DNA of 64,000 nucleotides from Legionellales bacterium (lineage in GTDB: Bacteria > Pseudomonadota > Gammaproteobacteria > UBA1113), in contig PAPY01000038.1 of the NCBI GenBank assembly GCA_002709565.1, forward strand, positions 45,744 to 109,743, written 5' to 3'. The notes under the pieces are model-generated. The model was not told the DNA's origin and searched no databases. It saw only the letters and a program-made list of their open reading frames with translations. Below, piece by piece: positions 58,721-64,000 of this stretch. A program made the translations under genes and the position numbers. How positions within the stretch are numbered: position 1 is the first letter of the stretch; every line of letters begins with the position of its first letter.

Positions 58721-58756
58721 CGTGTTACCTTTAGGGAAAAGGAGGAATCGCGTCCC

Positions 58757-59995
58757 ATGTCCCAATTTCATCGTTGGCAAACCCCAATTATCGAGCAGGC
58801 ACTGCAAACTAGACGGATCATTATATTGGCCGGTCCACGCCAATGCGGCAAAACGACCCTTTCTAAAGCCTTAGAACTGGCTGACTACGAATACCGCACC
58901 CTCGATGACAAAATGCTGCAAGAAGCTGCCATTGCTGATCCCCATGAATTCGTGAAACGCCATAAAGCATTAATGATTATCGATGAAGTGCAAAAGGCCG
59001 TTGAACTTCTGCCTGCTATCAAAAAAGTCGTGGATGACGATAATCGACCGGGACAGTATTTACTGACAGGCTCTGCAAATATTCAGTCATTACCGGGTGT
59101 GACAGAATCACTGGCAGGTAGAGCCGGTAAAATTCGTCTGCGACCATTAGCGCAAGGTGAAATCCTTGGCAATAAGCCTGTATTCTTACAACATGCATTC
59201 GAGCAAACATTGGGTCAACTATCACTACAGCCATTAGAACGCGACGAAATCCTGCAAATTGCTATGTACGGCGGCTACCCTGAAGCACTCACCCTTAGTC
59301 CCAGTGAATCGCTATTGTGGCATGAGGATTATGTTGATGCCTTACTAGAGAGAGACTTGATGGATATTGTTAATATTCGGCGTAAAGACTCCATGAAAAA
59401 CTTAGTCCATATTGTCTGTACCTGGTCAACCAAACCTATCGACATGTCTGCTATTGGTAGCGGCTTAGCTATCAAACGCCCCACTCTGGAAAGCTACGTT
59501 AACGCACTAGAAGCACTTTACCTGGTTGAACGTATTCCTGCATGGACTAAAACCGATTATGGTCGAATTAACCGGCAATCGAAACTCATTATAAATGACA
59601 GCGGGCTTATGTCCTCATTATTACGTTGGCAACTAGACGATATCCGTTTTGATGATGATAAGACCGGTAAACTCATTGAAACCCACGTCGGCAATGAATT
59701 ACAAAAACACATTGATACCGCACGAGACCAATACGAGTTATTTCATTACCGCGACCGTGAAAAACGCGAAATTGATTTTATTGTCCGGCGTAATAATGGC
59801 GACTTACTTGGTATTGAGGTAAAATCCAGCACTAGTGTTGGCAATGAAGACTTTAAACATCTGCGTTGGTTCCAAGAAAACCTAACGCTCAATGGTAAAA
59901 ACTTTACTGGCATTATTATTTATACAGGCGAACACCTCGCCTCTTTTAATAATAACTTATGGGCTGTGCCAATTACTGCGTTGTATGGTGGATAA
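58757..59995 (+). CDS. AAA_14/DUF4143 ATPase
   Basis: 412 residues from ATG 58757 with a strong GGAGG site 11 bases upstream; an in-frame ATG at 58658 lies inside the repeats and is unlikely. Walker A 'GPRQCGKTT' at 26-34, Walker B 'LMIIDEVQK', sensor-like 'LLTGSANIQ'. The DUF4143 part ends 'REIDFIVRRNNGDLLGIEVKSS', again a nuclease-like acidic/Lys set. It resembles the 45387 ATPase in architecture but the proteins are clearly diverged. Followed after 41 bases by the synthetase module. Confidence 0.92.
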   Translation: MSQFHRWQTPIIEQALQTRRIIILAGPRQCGKTTLSKALELADYEYRTLDDKMLQEAAIADPHEFVKRHKALMIIDEVQKAVELLPAIKKVVDDDNRPGQYLLTGSANIQSLPGVTESLAGRAGKIRLRPLAQGEILGNKPVFLQHAFEQTLGQLSLQPLERDEILQIAMYGGYPEALTLSPSESLLWHEDYVDALLERDLMDIVNIRRKDSMKNLVHIVCTWSTKPIDMSAIGSGLAIKRPTLESYVNALEALYLVERIPAWTKTDYGRINRQSKLIINDSGLMSSLLRWQLDDIRFDDDKTGKLIETHVGNELQKHIDTARDQYELFHYRDREKREIDFIVRRNNGDLLGIEVKSSTSVGNEDFKHLRWFQENLTLNGKNFTGIIIYTGEHLASFNNNLWAVPITALYGG

Positions 59996-60036
59996 GAAAG
60001 AGACTATTTTTTTAATCTAAATAAAATGGGGATTTT

Positions 60037-60291
60037 ATGAAAGTTGATAAGCCTAAAGAAGACTTTTTAACCGAGCAAGGATTCAGACCAAATAATAAAC
60101 GCATGCTATTTTATAATGAGAACAGTAGAAAAGTAATAAGTCGCGAAGCTATTGAAGACCACAACTTACACTGGCTTGAAAAATGTGTTAATGAAACACA
60201 TCAGAACTGGAAATTCTATACAAATGGCGTTATTGCTGATGACCTAAAATCGGAAATTATTTCTGAAATAATGGGTGAAAATCGTGAGTAA
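60037..60291 (+). CDS. Small 84-aa protein, candidate antitoxin
   Basis: 84 residues, mixed charge, with Asn/Lys-rich composition and strongly lower GC than neighbours. 'GRxxISREAIEDHNLHWLEK'-like helices are visible and no known motif. AATAAAATGGGG gives a GGGG ribosome site before the ATG. Its end overlaps the downstream RelA-like gene by eight bases. Small upstream partner genes in this layout are antitoxins in toxSAS modules; that role is inferred from position only. Confidence 0.65.
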   Translation: MKVDKPKEDFLTEQGFRPNNKRMLFYNENSRKVISREAIEDHNLHWLEKCVNETHQNWKFYTNGVIADDLKSEIISEIMGENRE

Positions 60292-60856
60292 TGATACAGC
60301 TAAAGAATATTCAAATAAAATAGAGAAGTTCAAAAAAATCGAAGAAAAATTATACTTTGAAGTTTGTCATTTCCTATCAGACGATAAGTACAACTTAAAT
60401 GAGTTCCAACATATCGAAATAACTTCAAGAATCAAGTCGTATTCAAGTGCTGAAAAGAAACTCAGGAATCAACTTGAGCTCACTGCGCATGATAAATCAT
60501 CTATCTTTGATTTAGATGATATAATCGGAATCAGAATTTCTGTATTTCCCTTGACTCTGCTACGCAATATCGAAAAAAAATTAGACGAAAAATTCAAGTC
60601 TTGGAAAAAAGAAAAGTCCTGTCACGGACGTTACTCTGTTTATAAATATCGTTCTAATTATGAAAAAGCTAACTGCGAAATTCAACTTGTACCCATGTTA
60701 GTAGGAAAATTTTGGGATGTAGAACACTCTGTCATTTATAAATCAAAGTTATCTAAAAATGAGGATCTTAATAAATCATATGACGTTATCATTAATGCTT
60801 TACATGATTATGAAAATCAGGTGATTGATGTTCTCAAGTATATGAACAACCAATAG
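60284..60856 (+). CDS. RelA/SpoT-type nucleotidyltransferase (toxSAS-like)
   Basis: 190 residues from GTG 60284, preferred because GGTGA lies five to ten bases upstream; GTG 60275 would add three. The synthetase fold signatures are present: 'RIKSYSSAEKKLR' (R49, K51, S55, K58-59, R61), 'DIIGIR' with D79 for Mg2+, 'CEIQ' with E132, and 'WDVEHSVIYK' at 144-153. The guanine-stacking GYRSxH motif is replaced by 'HGRYSVYKYRS'. No HD hydrolase domain. Fits a single-domain small alarmone synthetase or toxSAS toxin that transfers pyrophosphate to nucleotides or tRNA CCA ends; which substrate is unclear. Confidence 0.8.
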   Translation: MSNDTAKEYSNKIEKFKKIEEKLYFEVCHFLSDDKYNLNEFQHIEITSRIKSYSSAEKKLRNQLELTAHDKSSIFDLDDIIGIRISVFPLTLLRNIEKKLDEKFKSWKKEKSCHGRYSVYKYRSNYEKANCEIQLVPMLVGKFWDVEHSVIYKSKLSKNEDLNKSYDVIINALHDYENQVIDVLKYMNNQ

Positions 60857-60865
60857 CCAAACTAT

Positions 60866-61702
60866 TTATCCCATCTTCTCCCGCCCCAACCCGACGTCAT
60901 ACAAGCGATTTTTTTTCTCACCAGTGATATCGGCGGTGAGTTTGGCGGCTTTTTTGAGTGGTAATTCTTGGGCGAGTAAGTCTAAGATACGCAATGCTTC
61001 GGGGGCAATACGATCATCGTCTTTCTCGAAACCTTTGATCAATATCACAAACTCGCCTTTTTGCCGTTCGGCCTCAGCCTCGAGCCAGGTTTTTAATTCA
61101 ACGAGGCTGCCATCAATAATCGTCTCAAAATGCTTAGTGAGTTCTTTCGCCAGTACCGCTACACGTGTTTCGCCAAAGCACGTCATACAATCTGTCAGAC
61201 AATCATGAATACGATGAGTAGACTCGTAAAAAATAATAGTACGGGTTTCGGTCGCTAAGTCTTGTAGACGCGCCAGTCGTGCGCCAGACTTGGCGGGCAA
61301 AAATCCCTCAAAGATAAATTTATCCGTCGGTAGTCCTGCGGCGGATAAGGCTGTTATCAGTGCACAGGCACCTGGGATCGGCACGATGGTTACCCCTTGC
61401 TTGCGGGCTTCTCGTAATAGGTGGAAGCCTGGGTCACTGATAAGCGGTGTGCCGGCATCACTGATGAGAGCGAGACTCTCCCCGCCTTTGACCCGTTCTA
61501 ACAGACGGTTTGCCTTATCCCGTTCATTGTGTTCATGTAGGGATGTGGCGGGAGTGTCGATGGCAAAATGTTGTAATAGCCGACCGCTATGACGGGTATC
61601 TTCCGCGGCAATGAGGTCGACACGCTTCAAGGTCTCGATAGCCCGTGGGCTCATATCGTCAAGATTGCCGATGGGGGTCGCCACCACGTAGATATTGCTC
61701 AT
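60866..61702 (-). CDS. rsmI: 16S rRNA Cm1402 2'-O-methyltransferase
   Basis: 278 residues. Tetrapyrrole methylase fold acting at C1402 of 16S rRNA, the same base RsmH methylates on N4. 'VATPIGNLDDMSPRAIETL', 'AAEDTRHS' and 'LISDAGTPLISDPG' are the diagnostic motifs. It is divergent from the lpoA-like gene, with which its 5' end nearly overlaps. Confidence 0.97.
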   Translation of the reverse strand: MSNIYVVATPIGNLDDMSPRAIETLKRVDLIAAEDTRHSGRLLQHFAIDTPATSLHEHNERDKANRLLERVKGGESLALISDAGTPLISDPGFHLLREARKQGVTIVPIPGACALITALSAAGLPTDKFIFEGFLPAKSGARLARLQDLATETRTIIFYESTHRIHDCLTDCMTCFGETRVAVLAKELTKHFETIIDGSLVELKTWLEAEAERQKGEFVILIKGFEKDDDRIAPEALRILDLLAQELPLKKAAKLTADITGEKKNRLYDVGLGREKMG

Positions 61703-61757
61703 AATTTGTTACAACTCGCTTGCATTTTTTGCCGTTCTCAAAGATACTTGTTGTCCT

Positions 61758-63605
61758 ATGAAAACACAACTGTTGTCACTTCAAGGCCGCTTTGCCAGAC
61801 TGTTTAGCGCCGTAATGTTACTGCTGTTAGCCAGCACAGCCGCCCATGCCGCGCAGTATCCGGCAGGTTTTCCGAATTTCTACCCTGACCCAGCAGACCA
61901 ATATCTAGCCAAAGCCGCTAATGCCGAAGGCTCAGAACTAGCCTCCTATCAATTACAAGCTGCTGGTAGACTCCTACAAGAACGCCGGGCCGGAGAAGCG
62001 CAACCACTATTGGCCAATATCGACACCCATGGGTTGTCACCGGAACAACAGCTAGAAAAAAACTTATTACAAGTAAACCTCTGGCTACAATTCCACAACG
62101 GCGAACGCGCCCTGTACGAATTATCCCAAATAACTGATCTTCAGGATTATCCCCGCCACTACCAAATAACCTATTATCAAGTCGCAGCCCTTGCCTATCG
62201 ACAAACGGATAACCTGCTAGCTAGCATCGAGCAGCGTATCCAACTTGATACCTTATTGACAGGGGATCCCCAACAACAGAACCAACAAGATATTTGGCAA
62301 GGTCTTAACAGCCTCTCGACGGACGAAATCAGTGCCGAGCTACGGCGTCCAACCAATGACTTAGTTGCCGGCTGGCTTGAGCTTGCTTATATTAATAAGG
62401 GATACCAAGACGATCCGAAACTCCTGGCACAACAAGCCAGAGCCTGGCAAGAACAAAACCCAAATCACCCGGCAGCGTTATTTTTACCGGGCCAACCTAA
62501 GGGGCCCTGGCATGAAGCCAGTGCTTTTGACTTTGCCAAAGATGCCCAAATTGCCCTGCTGGTGCCAACCACAGGCCCCCTCGCCGATTCGGGCCGTAGT
62601 ATTCGTAATGGTTTCATGGCGGCATACTATGGTGAGCACGGCAACCAAAGTGGTCAACGGATCAAAGTGTACAATACTGACGGCCAAGATATTCGTAGTG
62701 TTTACAATCAAGCCGTCAACGAGGGCGCAGCTTTAGTCGTTGGTCCTCTCACCAAAGCCAATGTCAAAACCATCGCTAAACAACGCAAACTTGCGGTGCC
62801 AACACTCACACTGAATTACACCCCCTCCAAGCTCAAAGTACCAGAAAACCTGTTTGAATATGCGCTCTCGCCACAAGATGAAGCCTTGCAGGTTGCCGAT
62901 AAAGCATTTGCCGATGGCCACCGCCGTGCGCTTATCATCGCCCCTCAGAATGCTTGGGGCCAAGGTATTGCCGAGACATTTAAATACCGCTGGCAAACCC
63001 AAGGTGGTGAGGTTGCCGATAGTCTACATTACAGCGCTGATACCCATTTTAATGACGCGATTCAAACCTTACTCAAAGTCGATGAGAGCAATGCCCGTAG
63101 CCAAACCATTCGCAAAATTATTGGCAGCAAAGTCGCTTCTCGGCCCACTCGCCGCCAGGATGCTGACGTCATCTTCTTGGTCGCCAACCCCGATGAAGCA
63201 CGCCAAATTCGCCCCTTGATCAAATACTATTACGCCGGTGATTTACCCATGTATGCCACCTCCCAAGTGTACGCAGGCAAACCTAATCCACTCAAAGACA
63301 AAGACTTAGACGGTATCTTGTTTTGTGATACTCCTTGGGCGCTGGATACTGCTGACAATATCGACAAAGCCAAACAAGAAATGACCCGCATCCAACCCCG
63401 AGCTAACAGCCAGATGTCACGGCTGTATGCGTTTGGTTTTGATACTTATACCCTCACCACCGAATTGAATAAAATTTCCAGCTACCCCGATATGAGCTTG
63501 CGTGGCTTCACGGGGGACTTACACCTCAGCAATAATCACAAAGTTTTCCGGCGGTTACCGTGGGCAGTTTTCAAAAATGGCGAACCCGTGTTAACCACTG
63601 GTTAA
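61758..63605 (+). CDS. lpoA: LpoA-like penicillin-binding protein activator
   Basis: 615 residues from ATG 61758, where the signal peptide ('LFSAVMLLLLASTAAHA', ~14-30) begins; the frame extends 21 codons upstream without such a start. No lipobox cysteine is seen, so it may be a soluble or Ala-cleaved periplasmic protein rather than a lipoprotein. The C-terminal half has the periplasmic-binding-type 'IALLVPTTGPLADSGRSIRNGFMAAYY' and 'VFLVANPDEARQIRPLI'-like segments. The family activates PBP1A. Overlaps yraN by 46 bases. Confidence 0.9.
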   Translation: MKTQLLSLQGRFARLFSAVMLLLLASTAAHAAQYPAGFPNFYPDPADQYLAKAANAEGSELASYQLQAAGRLLQERRAGEAQPLLANIDTHGLSPEQQLEKNLLQVNLWLQFHNGERALYELSQITDLQDYPRHYQITYYQVAALAYRQTDNLLASIEQRIQLDTLLTGDPQQQNQQDIWQGLNSLSTDEISAELRRPTNDLVAGWLELAYINKGYQDDPKLLAQQARAWQEQNPNHPAALFLPGQPKGPWHEASAFDFAKDAQIALLVPTTGPLADSGRSIRNGFMAAYYGEHGNQSGQRIKVYNTDGQDIRSVYNQAVNEGAALVVGPLTKANVKTIAKQRKLAVPTLTLNYTPSKLKVPENLFEYALSPQDEALQVADKAFADGHRRALIIAPQNAWGQGIAETFKYRWQTQGGEVADSLHYSADTHFNDAIQTLLKVDESNARSQTIRKIIGSKVASRPTRRQDADVIFLVANPDEARQIRPLIKYYYAGDLPMYATSQVYAGKPNPLKDKDLDGILFCDTPWALDTADNIDKAKQEMTRIQPRANSQMSRLYAFGFDTYTLTTELNKISSYPDMSLRGFTGDLHLSNNHKVFRRLPWAVFKNGEPVLTTG

Positions 63606-64000
63606 AGCGACAATGGGACAGCACAAGCCCCCAAGCCATTGGCCGACGGGCAGAACAGGCTGCCTGTCGTTATTTGAAGCAGCAGCATTGTCGCCTGTTG
63701 TGCCAAAACTATCGAGGCCCCAAGGGCGAAATCGATTTGATCATGGAAGATGGTGATTGCTTGGTATTTATTGAGGTACGCTATCGTCGTAATAACGACT
63801 TTGGCACACCATTGGAGAGTGTGGATAAACCAAAACAACAGCGAATCATCAAAACAGCACGGTATTTCTTGCAACGAAATCCCACACTTGGCTATGAGAA
63901 TCGCCGTTTTGATGTTGTATCTATTCAGCAGCTCCCGGCTAAGCCGGAAAGCTGCTTTCCAAGTACTATCGCCTATGCGGCAAAGCCGCATCAACGGCGA
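63560..64000 (+). CDS. yraN: UPF0102/YraN endonuclease-like protein, C-terminus cut by window
   Basis: 147 residues are visible from GTG 63560, which lies inside the end of lpoA. The core 'NYRGPKGEIDLIMEDGDCLVFIEVRYRR' (residues ~50-77) is the PD-(D/E)xK-like signature of YraN. The family usually ends ~15 residues after 'RRFDVVSI' (~115-122), but here the frame continues as Pro/Ala/Lys/Arg-rich repeat-derived sequence ('PAKPESCF...AAKPHQRR', split) made by the palindromic repeats at 63927-63991. The true C-terminus may be altered or extended by this insertion, and continues past the right edge. Confidence 0.85.
   Translation, partial: MGSFQKWRTRVNHWLKRQWDSTSPQAIGRRAEQAACRYLKQQHCRLLCQNYRGPKGEIDLIMEDGDCLVFIEVRYRRNNDFGTPLESVDKPKQQRIIKTARYFLQRNPTLGYENRRFDVVSIQQLPAKPESCFPSTIAYAAKPHQRR
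63927..63991 (+). repeat. Palindromic repeats inside yraN 3' end
   Basis: 63927-63949 is copy 2 of the 23-base repeat at 12719 (one mismatch). It forms a 13-bp imperfect hairpin (AGCAGCT..CCGGCT with AGCCGG..AGCTGCT) to 63955. A second hairpin, ATGCGGC-AAA-GCCGCAT, lies at 63975-63991. Both are translated in the yraN frame without stops. Confidence 0.7.

Noticed and set aside
58658..58756. In-frame extension of the second DUF4143 ATPase to ATG 58658
   Set aside because: The added codons are translated 23-bp repeat sequence, and the strong ribosome site lies just before 58757.
63602..63994. Minus-strand 130-codon frame opposite yraN
   Set aside because: The plus-strand frame encodes recognisable YraN, and the minus frame has no family features.

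Overview
The window reads as a chromosome segment of a gammaproteobacterium. The gene blocks (yhbY / rlmE / ftsH-folP-glmM / tpiA-secG-tRNA-Leu / nuoA-N / tRNA-fMet-rimP-nusA-infB-rbfA-truB, and rsmI-lpoA-yraN next to the mraZ-led dcw cluster) have the order typical of this class. Large ankyrin and coiled-coil-like proteins of unknown function sit between them. Three of the unknown proteins have upstream sites of the form CTTAA-N6-CTTAA, the known pattern of the PmrA box that controls Dot/Icm genes in Coxiella and Legionella. My inference is a host-associated member of the Legionellales or a close relative. No Dot/Icm gene and no pmrA gene lies in the window, so this rests on the sites and on protein style.

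Layout. 1-4035: a giant unknown protein on the minus strand, running off the left edge. 4136-4726: two PmrA-like sites and an orphan DUF4325/STAS-like protein. 4731-12268: dcw cluster (mraZ, rsmH, ftsL, ftsI, murE, murF, mraY) with an MraZ operator array and a terminator-like hairpin after mraZ. 12400-15280: a 55-aa small-protein gene with its own promoter and terminator, a dispersed palindromic repeat, and a 727-aa candidate effector. 15292-21317: truB-rbfA-infB-nusA-rimP-initiator tRNA. 21402-28058: DUF1704 protein, exported MsrB, L,D-transpeptidase lipoprotein, MFS transporter, a 155-aa unknown and a PmrA-box ankyrin protein. 28103-42492: complete 14-gene NADH:quinone oxidoreductase operon. 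42632-51044: tRNA-Leu, secG, tpiA, an unknown 416-aa protein, a DUF4143 ATPase, glmM, folP, ftsH. 51253-55433: nitronate monooxygenase, GNAT, rlmE, a third ATPase, a small membrane protein, yhbY. 55487-60856: a 1014-aa ankyrin protein with nested internal duplications, a second DUF4143 ATPase, and a two-gene module whose second product is a RelA/SpoT-type synthetase resembling toxSAS toxins. 60866-64000: rsmI, lpoA-like gene and yraN (cut by the right edge).

Working together: the housekeeping blocks cover peptidoglycan precursor synthesis and septation, translation initiation and ribosome maturation, and respiration. Accessory modules sit in the junctions between these blocks rather than inside the operons. 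The most unusual pattern is that all three P-loop ATPase genes begin at, or just downstream of, a private array of iterated 19-, 23- or 32-bp units containing -10-like sequences. This suggests each is controlled through its own repeated operator. All assignments come from reading the sequence and translations; no database search was run.
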